Below, piece after piece: positions 1 to 10,367 of a stretch of 64,000 nucleotides of DNA. Position 1 is the stretch's first letter, and each line of letters begins with the position of its first letter. The notes beneath the pieces were generated by a model. It saw only the letters and a list, made by a program, of their open reading frames with translations, had not been told where the DNA came from and ran no database searches. The position numbers and the translations under genes were made by a program. The DNA is from an uncultured Bacteroides sp. GTDB lineage: Bacteria; Bacteroidota; Bacteroidia; Bacteroidales; Bacteroidaceae. The stretch is from assembly GCA_947173895.1 (NCBI GenBank), contig CAMWGU010000008.1, forward strand, positions 1 through 64,000. The letters run 5' to 3'.

Positions 1-292
1 CATACTTGCCCTTTTCTGAACGGCGAATATCTCAGTGTGTCCGCTGAATAGTTACTCGCTGTTGTTTCTTCTAAATCCCGAAAATGGTGGGACCACAAGG
101 AGCTAGCTGTGGAGTGGGGAATGTGGATTTTTTCTACATAATTGTGGTATGTATTGCTGTATGTCCACATGGCTATGGAGGGGGGATTGAAGAATGTATG
201 CTGATTTATAGAAGTTTATAGTAGGACGAATGTTTTGGCATGTATTTTGTCCTTTAGTTTTCGGTAAAAATGAATATTAAATAAATAGGATT
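1..292. other. Gene-free left edge
   Basis: No reading frame, RNA gene or clear hairpin is recognisable here. It may hold the end of an upstream transcription unit and the promoter of the small secreted-protein gene that follows. The sequence just before that gene is AT-rich, as usual for Bacteroidales leaders, but no good TAnnTTTG box is evident. Confidence 0.4.
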
Positions 293-607
293 ATGAAAAA
301 GGTATTAGCAACATGGATGTTAGTGATGACTTTAGGCTCGCTTATGTCTTTTGCCCAAGTGGCTCCGGTAACGACTCAAATGATGGAACAGTCTCGGCAG
401 TCTAAAATATTGGAGTTTTCGGAAATTTGTGTAAACGATCTGCCGGAAGCAGTAATGAACAGGTTGGCCATGAAAGGAGCTATGATCAAACAGGCTTTTA
501 TGGCTTATAGCATAGACGGTAGCCGCATTTACAAGGTCAATGTGTTGGCTAGCAATGCTTGTGAGGAAACTTTGTTATTGAGCGAAGATGGAAAGCTTTT
601 GAAATAG
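293..607 (+). CDS. small secreted PepSY-like protein
   Basis: A 104-residue protein with a clear signal peptide (MKKVLATWMLVMTLGSLMSFAQ, cut expected near residue 21), so it is probably periplasmic. The mature part has the rhythm of half a PepSY-like repeat as found in small Bacteroidales periplasmic proteins: an LP-x-AV helix (LPEAVMNRL), a strand with SRIYKVNV, then a terminal strand ending in LSEDGKLLK. No catalytic residues are visible. It is followed by a strong bidirectional terminator shared with the convergent sulfatase gene. The PepSY assignment is by pattern only; the function is unknown. Confidence 0.7.
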   Translation: MKKVLATWMLVMTLGSLMSFAQVAPVTTQMMEQSRQSKILEFSEICVNDLPEAVMNRLAMKGAMIKQAFMAYSIDGSRIYKVNVLASNACEETLLLSEDGKLLK

Positions 608-636
608 TGGTATATCGAAATAAAAAACGATACAAT

Positions 637-680
637 AACCCACCAGGTTCGTGCAACGCACGAGTCTGGTGGGTTTTGTG
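637..680. terminator. bidirectional terminator
   Basis: AACCCACCAG (637-646) pairs perfectly with CTGGTGGGTT (666-675). The loop holds a second small GC hairpin (CGTGC/GCACG). It lies between the convergent small secreted-protein gene and the sulfatase gene and can serve both. Confidence 0.85.
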
Positions 681-711
681 TGTATAAGTTCCGGTTTGCT
701 AATCAGCAATG

Positions 712-2259
712 TCACTTCATTTGAATGGTTTTGTTACGTACATTTCTTAATATCCGTTGCAACTCGAACACCTTTTCTGGATATTGGGTTGCCAGATCTT
801 CTTTTTCGCCTGCCTGTCGCATGTCGTACAGCAAAGGAGTCTGCGAGTTGCCTGTTTCAATCTTCGGCCCCCATGTGATCATTTCCGGTCCATCATTTCC
901 TTCAATCAATTTCCATTCTTTGGTGCGTACAGATAAAGTATGATTGGACGCTTGCTCAATTACCCAAGGCCGATCGGTCTTATCCTGTCCCAGCAAGTTC
1001 CCCAAACGGTTATAACTGTCGGGGGCGCTTCCTTTCGGGATGCGGGCATCGACCAGCGAGGCCAGTGATGCCAGCCAGTCTATTTGTGAAATAAGCACAT
1101 CGCTCACTTCCGGTTTCTGTATAGCTTGAGGCCAATGTACAATGGCGGGGATACGCGTTCCACCTTCGAATGCGCTATACTTTCCGCCACGCAGGCCGCC
1201 GGTTGGTTCGTGACCGTTCAGCAGTTCTTCCGCTTGGTCGTCATATCCATCGTCCACCACCGGACCATTGTCACTGGAAAGGATGATTAATGTGTTTTGG
1301 GTCAGCCCCATTTTGTCCAGCGTTTCAAGCAATTGTCCCACACTCCAGTCAAACTGGGCGATGGCATCGCCGCGCAGTCCCATCTTGTTTTTACCTCGGA
1401 AGCGGTCGTGTGGAAAGCGGGGAACATGCACGTCGTTTGTGGCGAAATACATGAAGAAAGGTTCGTCCTTATGCTGTTTGATGAAGTTGATGGCATGTGC
1501 GGTGATGGAGTCGGCTATATTCTCGTCCTTCCACAATGCTTTTCCTCCGCCTTTCATATAGCCTATTCGGCTGATACCGTTCACGATGGACATGTCATGT
1601 CCGTGGCTCGGTTTCAAGTTGTATAAAAGTTCCGGATTGTCTTTTCCTGTCGGTTCGCCAGGGAAATTCTTTATATAGCTCACCTCGATCGGAGCGGATG
1701 GATCGTAATTGGCCACTTGTCCGTTTTCGATAAATACACAAGGCACCCGGTCGGCAGTGGCAGCCATAATGTAGGAATAATCAAATCCTAAGTCGCTTAA
1801 AGAGGCAGAGAGTGGTGCGTTCCAGTCTTGTTGCGCAGTTTTGTCTCCCAACCCTAAGTGCCATTTGCCAAAGGCACCGGTGGTATATCCCGAACTTTTG
1901 AACATGTCTGCCATAGTGTATTGCTCGGGACGTATGATCATGCCGGCATTTCCTGCTGCAACGTCTGTCCCAGGTTTGCGCCATGCATATTCTCCGGTCA
2001 GCAAGGAGTAGCGCGAGGGGGTACTGGTAGCGGCGGTGGCATGTGCGTTAGTGAATCGTATTCCTTCCGATGCCAGGCGGTTGACGTTGGGGGTCTGTAC
2101 GTTTTTTGCGCCGTAACATTCTAGGTCGCCATATCCTAAATCGTCAGCATAGATAAAGATCACATTAGGCTTGTCGGTATATTGTCTTTTGTTTCCTGCA
2201 TGAGTGGTCAGGCACGAGGCCAAGGCCAATGAGAGTATTCCGTAATGTTTTTTTTTCAT
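712..2259 (-). CDS. family S1 sulfatase, serine-type, lipoprotein
   Basis: A 515-residue alkaline-phosphatase-fold sulfatase that should remove sulfate esters from host or dietary glycans. The N-terminus has a lipobox (LASC, Cys16), so it is probably lipid-anchored. Metal-binding Asp39-Asp40 lie in the IYADDLGYGD motif. The formylglycine signature is S79-T-P-S-R83 followed by LLTG. The residue to be oxidised is therefore Ser, not Cys, and needs an anaerobic radical-SAM maturase (anSME), which is not in this window. Length and C-terminus are normal for the family. It stands alone, with no SusCD pair nearby, so its substrate cannot be read from context. Confidence 0.92.
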   Translation of the reverse strand: MKKKHYGILSLALASCLTTHAGNKRQYTDKPNVIFIYADDLGYGDLECYGAKNVQTPNVNRLASEGIRFTNAHATAATSTPSRYSLLTGEYAWRKPGTDVAAGNAGMIIRPEQYTMADMFKSSGYTTGAFGKWHLGLGDKTAQQDWNAPLSASLSDLGFDYSYIMAATADRVPCVFIENGQVANYDPSAPIEVSYIKNFPGEPTGKDNPELLYNLKPSHGHDMSIVNGISRIGYMKGGGKALWKDENIADSITAHAINFIKQHKDEPFFMYFATNDVHVPRFPHDRFRGKNKMGLRGDAIAQFDWSVGQLLETLDKMGLTQNTLIILSSDNGPVVDDGYDDQAEELLNGHEPTGGLRGGKYSAFEGGTRIPAIVHWPQAIQKPEVSDVLISQIDWLASLASLVDARIPKGSAPDSYNRLGNLLGQDKTDRPWVIEQASNHTLSVRTKEWKLIEGNDGPEMITWGPKIETGNSQTPLLYDMRQAGEKEDLATQYPEKVFELQRILRNVRNKTIQMK

Positions 2260-2474
2260 AGCAAATATGTTTTATATTGAGTAATTATCGGTGGTAAAAT
2301 TATAAATAAATATCCGTATATTGTGCTTCGGCTATGAATATTTAACAGCTTTTTCTAAGGCTGTGTTGTTTGTTGGAATATCGGCTTTTGCTGAAAATAA
2401 GTTAATATGAACGAAAGTAATGCAGTATTTCTTTGTTTTGCCATTTCTAAAGGTAGGAAACAGAAAAATACATT

Positions 2475-3218
2475 ATGAATATGAAAAAATTAAATCTTTT
2501 ATTTCTATCATTTCTGATTATTGCCGGAACATTATTCCAATCGTGTGACGAGGGAGACGGCTATTCTTTGGGAGATATGGCAGTGGATTGGGCTACCGTC
2601 AATGTGAAAGGGGCTCATGTGTATGATTTTACGGGAGACAGATGGGGAGCTATATGGCCTGCTGTGACAGATAACGGTTGGTATTCTCCGGTGGACGGAC
2701 AACGGGTTATTCTTTATTTTAATCCTCTGTATGATAATTATCCCGAAGGTTATGATTGCTCTGTGAAAGTATTGAACGTGAAAGAGATATTAACAAAGTC
2801 TATAGAAAATCTGACGGAAGAGAATGAAGAGGAATATGGAAATGATCCGGTAGATATATTCGAAGGAAACATGTGGATTAGCAATGGTTATCTGAATGTT
2901 GTTTTTAATCAGAATATGCCAGAACGACTACGCCACCGGGTCAGCTTGGTGAGAAATACGATGGCCGAATCGGTGATTGACGGATATATACATTTGGAAT
3001 ATCGTTATAATACGTTTGGCGATACGACCGACCGTTGGATTAGCGGTGCTGTTTCTTTTGACTTGAGTTCATTGCAGGTCACAACGGAAACGAAAGGTAT
3101 CAAAGTGAAAATCAATTCGGCCGTAAATGGTGAGAAGGAAATCGCTTTCGAGATAAAGGATACTCCTTCACCGGCAGGGCTGATTCGGATGGATTTCTCT
3201 CAAATGGAAATCGAATAG
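2475..3218 (+). CDS. NigD-like lipoprotein
   Basis: A 247-residue lipoprotein with lipobox LFQSC (Cys24 from the first Met; MKKLN two codons later is an equally good start). Acidic residues right after the cysteine (CDEGDG) resemble the Bacteroidetes surface-export signal, so it may be surface exposed. The overall pattern (an N-terminal beta barrel-like part with DWATVNV, then a C-terminal strand-rich half) matches the NigD-like family common in Bacteroides. The molecular role of this family is not established. It is monocistronic, with a strong terminator 40 bp downstream. Confidence 0.75.
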   Translation: MNMKKLNLLFLSFLIIAGTLFQSCDEGDGYSLGDMAVDWATVNVKGAHVYDFTGDRWGAIWPAVTDNGWYSPVDGQRVILYFNPLYDNYPEGYDCSVKVLNVKEILTKSIENLTEENEEEYGNDPVDIFEGNMWISNGYLNVVFNQNMPERLRHRVSLVRNTMAESVIDGYIHLEYRYNTFGDTTDRWISGAVSFDLSSLQVTTETKGIKVKINSAVNGEKEIAFEIKDTPSPAGLIRMDFSQMEIE

Positions 3219-3258
3219 CTCTGCGTCTGTTTGTCAGATTAGGAGTGTGTAAAGGTAT

Positions 3259-3298
3259 CCCTTGCATCTGTATTGTGGCAGATGCAAGGGATTTTTTT
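3259..3298 (+). terminator. intrinsic terminator of NigD-like gene
   Basis: CCCTTGCATCTG (3259-3270) pairs perfectly with CAGATGCAAGGG (3279-3290) around an 8-nt loop and is followed by a run of seven T. Confidence 0.95.
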
Positions 3299-3374
3299 GG
3301 GATTGTTTTAGTGAAATCCCAGAATTATTTTGTTTCTTTGTTGGTGAATATAAACGGATAAAATGTGGCTGTTT

Positions 3375-3456
3375 ACACGTACGTACGTGATGCCTTATAC
3401 ATACGTACGTGATGGCTTACACATACGTATGTGATGGCCTACACGTACGTACGTGT
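3375..3456. repeat. palindrome array 1 (4 units, 22-bp period)
   Basis: Four palindromes related to CACGTACGTACGTG, centred at 3382.5, 3404.5, 3426.5 and 3448.5, exactly 22 bp apart. Units 1 and 4 are perfect; units 2 and 3 carry C-to-T type changes (ACATACGT). The array lies between the NigD-like gene's terminator and the next gene. The left flank GGCTGTTTA is shared with array 2. Confidence 0.95.
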
Positions 3457-3541
3457 AAGGTGATGGGGGAGAACGGCTGTTTTATCTGTGATCTTTGTGT
3501 CAGAAAACAGGATATGTAGAACTAATAAAAAAGAAACGATT

Positions 3542-3978
3542 ATGAAAAAGTATTATTCTTGTTAGTGTGTTTGTTCACGTTGCAAACGGTTGTGTGGGCG
3601 GAGGATGACAAACCTATTCAGGTAAGTCAATTGCCGCAGAATGCACAGGCTTTTATTAAAAAATATTTTCCTAATAACAATGTAGCCTTGGCTAAAATGG
3701 AAACAGATTGGTTTGATAAAAGTTATGAGGTGATATTTACTAATGGCGACAAACTGGAGTTTGACAAGAAAGGGGCTTGGACGGAAGTGAACTCTCGGCA
3801 TAGTGCTGTACCCGTAGATGTGCTACCTGATGCTGTCAGAAAATATGTCACTGCCAATTATCCTGATGCCATAATTGTCAAGATAGAAAGAGATAAGCAC
3901 GAATGTGAAGTGAAACTCTCTAGCGGATGGGAAATAACATTTGATAAGAAATATAATGTCATTGATATTGACCATTGA
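3542..3978 (+). pseudogene. PepSY-like secreted protein, frameshifted at signal peptide
   Basis: The body (from 3559, 139 residues) is a two-repeat PepSY-like (DUF2874-type) periplasmic protein: LPQNAQAFIKKYFP...WFDKSYEVIFTNGDKLEFDKKG, then LPDAVRKYVTANYP...YEVKL-like and WEITFDKKY. The natural ATG at 3542 (ATGAAAAAGTATTATTC) reads into TAG after seven codons. Adding one base after ATGAAAA or at the G gives M-K-K-V-L-F-L-L-V-C-L-F, a perfect signal peptide in frame with the body. So one base is missing in the AAAAAG run. Without it, translation must start at TTG 3559 or GTG 3565 with a cut-down signal peptide. It is a recent pseudogene, a phase-variable gene or a sequencing slip. Confidence 0.8.
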
Positions 3979-4028
3979 TCATTAGCTATCAATAGAGAGT
4001 TGGGGGTATAAACATGAACCTGAATTTT

Positions 4029-4070
4029 GCAGACCGTTTCTTACTTGTTTTAAGATACGGTCTGCTTTTC
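4029..4070 (+). terminator. intrinsic terminator
   Basis: GCAGACCGT (4029-4037) pairs with ACGGTCTGC (4057-4065), followed by TTTTC. It ends the PepSY-like gene's transcript. Confidence 0.85.
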
Positions 4071-4157
4071 ATATAGTTTAGGCACACATTCTTGAAGGTA
4101 TTCGGTTTAATTAGGTAATTTGTAGGACATTAATGGCGGAAGTTCCAAATTTTACTC

Positions 4158-4165
4158 TATATTTG
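4158..4165 (+). promoter_or_regulatory. -7 box of M28 peptidase promoter
   Basis: TATATTTG fits the Bacteroidales -7 element TAnnTTTG and lies 33 bp before the start codon. I do not see a clear TTTG at the -33 position, so only half of the promoter is supported. Confidence 0.5.
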
Positions 4166-4198
4166 CAATCATTAACAAACTAACAAATAATAAGGATT

Positions 4199-5749
4199 AT
4201 GATGAACAAAATGTACGTGGCAGCTGTATTGGCTGCTTCTTTGTATGTAGGGACAACTTACGGTCAGTCTGCTGCTATAAAGAAAATTATAGAAACAGGC
4301 CAGACAGACAACCGGGTTATGCATCAGCTGGATATACTGACAAATCGGTTTGGAGGAAGAGTTATCGGATCGGATGCTTACGAAAATGCAGCCGAATGGA
4401 TGATGTGTGAATACAAACGATGGGGAATCGAGGTACATCTGGAGGAAGCGGGCGAGGTGCCTGTGGGGTTCAACCGCGGACCATGGTTTGGACGGATGAT
4501 CGGAGGGGACCAGCCGATGGACCTGCATTTTGTTACCCCGTCCTATACTTCGGGCACAAAGGGCTTGCAACGTGGCCATGTGTTGATAGAACCGCGTACA
4601 CAGGAAGAGCTTGACCGTATGAAACATCAGTTGAAAGGTGCTTGGGTATTGGTTTCGGGCGAAAATACAGGTTGGCCCGTCGACCGTTCTGCTAAAGCAG
4701 ACTCCTTGAGAGCTGCTATCAAAGCCGAAAACGTGGAAATAGAAAAACAAAATGCGGCCTTGATGGAAGAAAACTGGAGTAAAGGAACCAAACATGCCAT
4801 GAAACCTTTGCGTGAAATACCGGGATTATTCTATAAAGAAATGTGTGAGGCGGGAGTGCTTGGTTTCATTCAGTCTGCTCCCGTACCCCTGCGTGCTTTG
4901 TACGATCGTGTCTTGGTGAACGATCCGAACACTACTTTTGACAATCTGCCCGAGGTGTGTGACATCAAGCTGGATGAGCATCAATATAAAATCATTAAAC
5001 AGATGGCGAAAGAACGCCGGAATTTCTGGCTGGAGTTTGACATACGCAATCACTTTAAATTGGGGCCTGTGAAGTATCATAATGTAGTGGCATCTATTAA
5101 AGGTACGAAATATCCTGATGAATATGTAATACTCAGCGGTCATTTGGATGCATTTGATGTGGCCACTGGTGGCATAGACTGTGGTACGGGCATTGGCCCC
5201 ATGATGGAAGCGGCGCGCATGATTGCTCTGTCGGGAGCAAAGCCTAAGCGCACGATTGTGTTTGTAGCTTTTGCAGGAGAGGAATTCGGGCTACTGGGAG
5301 CAAAGGCTTATGCCAAGACACATGCCAAAGAGTTGGGAAAGATTTCCAACTTGTTCAATCGCGATGGAGGACCTACTCCTCCGGTGGGCATATCTGTTCC
5401 TCAGGCCATGTATGATGATTTTGTGGAAGTATGTAAGCCTTTAAAGGACATCCGTGCCGATTATCCGTTTGAAGTCAAGGTGGCCAAACCATTTAAACGT
5501 CCTACGCAGACCGGTGGAACAGATGCTTCTGTGTTTGCTGTAGAAGGGGTTCCCACTTTCGGTTTTATTACCCGCGACATCAAAGGGTATAATTTCTCTT
5601 ATGGAGAAATATGGCATACCGAGCGCGATTTATATACCAAAAACATTCCCGAATATCAGGAGCATGCTGCTACAGTTACTGCAGTAGTGGCACTGGGAAT
5701 TGCTAATTTAAGTAAACAATTATCAAGGGAAGGGATGTATAAAGAATAA
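4199..5749 (+). CDS. secreted M28-family metallopeptidase
   Basis: A 516-residue zinc peptidase with an N-terminal signal peptide ending near TTYGQS, so periplasmic or exported. Residues of about 130-240 hold a PA-type inserted domain (GHVLIEPRTQEEL...GAWVLVSG). The M28 catalytic core follows: zinc ligands in SGHLDAFD (His315, Asp317), GGIDCGTG (bridging Asp), and FAGEEFGLLGAKAY (catalytic Glu-Glu). The last His ligand is probably in EIWHTERD. It should release N-terminal amino acids or dipeptides. It is monocistronic; ATG 4199 or the ATG directly after it can serve as start. Confidence 0.88.
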   Translation: MMNKMYVAAVLAASLYVGTTYGQSAAIKKIIETGQTDNRVMHQLDILTNRFGGRVIGSDAYENAAEWMMCEYKRWGIEVHLEEAGEVPVGFNRGPWFGRMIGGDQPMDLHFVTPSYTSGTKGLQRGHVLIEPRTQEELDRMKHQLKGAWVLVSGENTGWPVDRSAKADSLRAAIKAENVEIEKQNAALMEENWSKGTKHAMKPLREIPGLFYKEMCEAGVLGFIQSAPVPLRALYDRVLVNDPNTTFDNLPEVCDIKLDEHQYKIIKQMAKERRNFWLEFDIRNHFKLGPVKYHNVVASIKGTKYPDEYVILSGHLDAFDVATGGIDCGTGIGPMMEAARMIALSGAKPKRTIVFVAFAGEEFGLLGAKAYAKTHAKELGKISNLFNRDGGPTPPVGISVPQAMYDDFVEVCKPLKDIRADYPFEVKVAKPFKRPTQTGGTDASVFAVEGVPTFGFITRDIKGYNFSYGEIWHTERDLYTKNIPEYQEHAATVTAVVALGIANLSKQLSREGMYKE

Positions 5750-5842
5750 CGGAATTGTTCTTTTTTTCTTCTTTTTGTGGAGTTATGTCGTATTCGATGT
5801 GTAAAAAATGTTAGTCGAAGTTCAATCTACTTGGATTCTCTA

Positions 5843-5850
5843 TACCTTTG
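5843..5850 (+). promoter_or_regulatory. -7 box of ATP synthase operon promoter
   Basis: TACCTTTG matches the Bacteroidales -7 consensus, about 95 bp ahead of atpD. The -33 region (AAGTTC) is a poor match to TTTG, so the call rests on the -7 box and position. Confidence 0.55.
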
Positions 5851-5924
5851 TCGGTGCAATAAAGACAAGAAGCAGGTAAACAAAAAGCCTGTGGAATTGT
5901 TAATACGACAAAGATAGATTATAA

Positions 5925-7478
<1,554 letters not shown>

Positions 7479-7490
7479 TAAATCGGGAAT

Positions 7491-7745
7491 ATGGAACATC
7501 ATGAAGGTTTTCATTTGATTGTAGTTTCTCCGGAAAGTACATTGTTTGACGGCAAAGCGGAAATTGTGACATTGCCCGGGAAACAGGGTTCTTTCACCGT
7601 CTTGTATGATCATGCTCCGCTGATATCATCGTTGGTAAAAGGGAAGATCAGGTATGTGGACGACGAACAAGAGCATACCATCGGAATATCAAGTGGCTTC
7701 GTCGAGGTGAGAGACAATATAGTTTCTGTTTGTGTGGAAATCTGA
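7491..7745 (+). CDS. atpC: F1Fo ATP synthase subunit epsilon, short form
   Basis: Epsilon subunit at 84 residues. Only the N-terminal beta-sandwich is present (FHLIVVSPESTLFDGKAEIVTLPGKQGSFTVL, then the ISSGFVEVRDN strand). The C-terminal two-helix domain that gives inhibitory control of ATP hydrolysis in about 130-residue homologues is missing. The stop is clean and the next gene follows after 86 bp, so this looks like the normal short form of the phylum rather than a truncation. Confidence 0.92.
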   Translation: MEHHEGFHLIVVSPESTLFDGKAEIVTLPGKQGSFTVLYDHAPLISSLVKGKIRYVDDEQEHTIGISSGFVEVRDNIVSVCVEI

Positions 7746-7831
7746 TATCTGATTATGCATTTGTTGGCCGTAAAGAGTTTCTTCCATCTTAAGATAAGGC
7801 ATGAAAGTAATAGATATAAATATTAAATGAT

Positions 7832-8923
7832 ATGAGAAGTATACGGTATATAGGAGCGATTTTAGCCTTGCTGGTTGTATTCCTGCAAGAGGCCAATGCC
7901 GGTGAAGAGACGGACACTGGGCTCAAGAACCGGCAGGTAGACGTAAATGAAATCGTTTTCGGGCATATCGGTGATTCTTATGAATGGCACATCACTGATA
8001 TAGGGGCTACACCTGTGGCTATACCACTGCCGGTGATTGTGAAGAGCAACCGCACGGGATGGCATATCTTCCTTTCTTCCAGATTTGAAGAAGAAAACGG
8101 TGAATATAAAGGCTTGTACATTGCCAAAGAAGGTGAGTATAAAGGCAAAATTGTGGAAAAGGATGCCAATGGTCGCGAAGTGAAGCCTTTAGATATTTCC
8201 ATTACGAAAAATGTGGCCGGGCTGTTTATCAATAGTACGATTCTGGTCATACTGGTGCTAGGCTGTGCCCGTTGGTATAGAAGGCATCCGGTAGAGAAGG
8301 AAGCTCCCAAAGGTATTGTGGGGATGATGGAAGCCTGCATTCTGTCGATCAATGAAGACGTGATAAGGGGTTGCATAGGCAAGGATTACCGGCGCTATTC
8401 TCCTTATCTGCTTACTGCTTTTTTCTTTATTCTAGTCAATAATCTGATGGGATTGATTCCTTTTTTCCCCGGTGGTGCGAATATAACAGGCAATATTGCC
8501 ATTACGCTTGTTTTGGCAGTCTGTACGTTCCTGGCTGTGAATATATGGGGAAACAAGGAGTACTGGAAAGAGATACTTTGGCCCGATGTACCTTGGTGGT
8601 TGAAAGTTCCGTTTCCAATGATGCCGGTTATTGAACTATTCGGAATCTTTACAAAACCATTTGCACTGATGATTCGGTTGTTTGCCAACATGATGGCCGG
8701 TCATGCCGCTATACTTAGCTTGATTTCCATCATTTTCATTACGGCGAATATGGGGCCGCTTATCAACGGATCTATGGGGCTTGTAGCGGTGGTATTTGGC
8801 ATTTTTATGACGGCATTGGAATTGTTGGTTGCATTTATTCAGGCATACGTGTTTACCATGTTGTCGGCAGTCTTCATCGGACTATCCCGACAGGAGGCAC
8901 ATGGAGGAAAAGAAATAAGATAA
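7832..8923 (+). CDS. atpB: F1Fo ATP synthase subunit a
   Basis: Membrane stator subunit a (363 residues), which forms the proton half-channels against the c-ring. It has a signal-like N-terminus and an extended soluble N-terminal region (about 130 residues) before the first of about six membrane helices, longer than the roughly 270-residue E. coli protein. The conserved helix with the essential Arg is seen in PFALMIRLFANMMAGHAAI. The last helix ends with AFIQAYVFTMLSAVFIGLS. The 86 bp before it hold no credible atpI-like gene. Confidence 0.95.
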   Translation: MRSIRYIGAILALLVVFLQEANAGEETDTGLKNRQVDVNEIVFGHIGDSYEWHITDIGATPVAIPLPVIVKSNRTGWHIFLSSRFEEENGEYKGLYIAKEGEYKGKIVEKDANGREVKPLDISITKNVAGLFINSTILVILVLGCARWYRRHPVEKEAPKGIVGMMEACILSINEDVIRGCIGKDYRRYSPYLLTAFFFILVNNLMGLIPFFPGGANITGNIAITLVLAVCTFLAVNIWGNKEYWKEILWPDVPWWLKVPFPMMPVIELFGIFTKPFALMIRLFANMMAGHAAILSLISIIFITANMGPLINGSMGLVAVVFGIFMTALELLVAFIQAYVFTMLSAVFIGLSRQEAHGGKEIR

Positions 8924-8936
8924 ATCAAATAACTAA

Positions 8937-9209
<273 letters not shown>

Positions 9210-9220
9210 TTTTAGTAAGC

Positions 9221-9721
9221 ATGTCATTATTAATACCTGATAGCGGTCTGTTGTTCTGGATGGTCATTGTGTTTGGTATCGTATTTGTCATTTTGGCAAA
9301 GTATGGTTTCCCAATGATCACCGGAATGGTGGATGAGCGAAAACAATATATCGACCAGTCACTGCTTGCCGCACGTGAGGCCAATGAACAATTGGCCAAC
9401 ATCAAGTCGGATAGTGAGGCGATATTGGCTAAGGCTCACGAGGAGCAGGCGCGCATTCTGAAGGAGGCGGTCGCTACTCGCGAACGCATTCTGAAAGAGG
9501 CCAAAACACAGGCTCAGGTTGAAGGACAGAAGCTGCTGGATGAAGCGAAAAGGCAGATTCGGGCAGAGAAAGACAGCGCCGTCAGCGACATACGCCGCCA
9601 AGTAGCTGTACTGTCTGTCGACATTGCTGAGAAGGTTTTGCGCAAGAACCTCGATGACGAGAAAAAGCAAATGGAGATGATTGACCGTTTGCTGGATGAA
9701 TTAACTGTTTCTAAACACTGA
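9221..9721 (+). CDS. atpF: F1Fo ATP synthase subunit b
   Basis: Peripheral stalk subunit b, 166 residues from ATG 9221 ([15 protein letters not shown]). One N-terminal membrane helix is followed by a long charged coiled coil ([20 protein letters not shown] onward) that reaches to the delta subunit. An in-frame start 36 bp upstream would overlap atpE and is less likely. It is followed after 5 bp by atpH. Confidence 0.95.
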   Translation: MSLLIPDSGLLFWMVIVFGIVFVILAKYGFPMITGMVDERKQYIDQSLLAAREANEQLANIKSDSEAILAKAHEEQARILKEAVATRERILKEAKTQAQVEGQKLLDEAKRQIRAEKDSAVSDIRRQVAVLSVDIAEKVLRKNLDDEKKQMEMIDRLLDELTVSKH

Positions 9722-9726
9722 TTGTT

Positions 9727-10281
9727 ATGTATATAGGAGTTATCTCAATGCGATATGCCAAAGCTTTGCTGGCTTATGCCCAAGAGAACGGGACAGAGGA
9801 TAAGGTGTACAAAGAGGCCGGGATATTGGCGAATCATTTTTCGAAGGTACCGGGCCTCAAACAGGCATTGGATAGTCCGGTGTTGCCGGCCAAGACAAAG
9901 CTGCAACTGATCTGCGAAGCTGCCGGAGGAGTTGTGAGCAGCGAACTGAAACGTTTTGTGGAATTGGTATTGGAAGAGCGAAGAGAGAAATTCTTGCAGT
10001 TCATGGTTATGTCTTACATTGACCTTTATCGCCATCAGAAGAACATTAGTGTCGGACGGATTACCACTGTATGTCCGGTGGCGGAGGAAGTGGTCGGCCG
10101 CATTCGGGCATTGGTGGAGAAGCGGACGCATGGGACTGTGGAACTCCATACCCGGCTGGACTCGAAACTGGAAGGAGGATTTGTCTTTGAGATTGAAACC
10201 TATAGGCTGGATGCGAGCGTAGCCAATCAGATTAAACGGGTAAAGCAGCAATTTATAGAGAGAAACAGAAGAATAGTATGA
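9727..10281 (+). CDS. atpH: F1Fo ATP synthase subunit delta
   Basis: Delta (OSCP-like) subunit, 184 residues, joining the peripheral stalk to the top of the F1 head. The N-terminal helical domain begins ISMRYAKALLAYAQENG. The C-terminal GGFVFEIETYRLDASVANQIKRV element is the usual signature. Eighty-six bases separate it from atpA, the widest gap in the back half of the operon. Confidence 0.95.
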   Translation: MYIGVISMRYAKALLAYAQENGTEDKVYKEAGILANHFSKVPGLKQALDSPVLPAKTKLQLICEAAGGVVSSELKRFVELVLEERREKFLQFMVMSYIDLYRHQKNISVGRITTVCPVAEEVVGRIRALVEKRTHGTVELHTRLDSKLEGGFVFEIETYRLDASVANQIKRVKQQFIERNRRIV

Positions 10282-10367
10282 AATTGAAGATTCATGTATC
10301 GGAAAGAAAGGATGTTTGCTTGTTTCCGGATTAATTTTTGATTTTCCATTTTTAATTTTAAGAAGAA

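Noticed and set aside
3375..3456. CRISPR array
   Set aside because: The repeats are palindromic with 8-bp gaps that are themselves similar, so there are no spacers, and no cas genes are in the window.
7746..7831. An atpI-like gene between atpC and atpB
   Set aside because: The gap is only 86 bp and its longest frame is about 23 codons without membrane-helix character.
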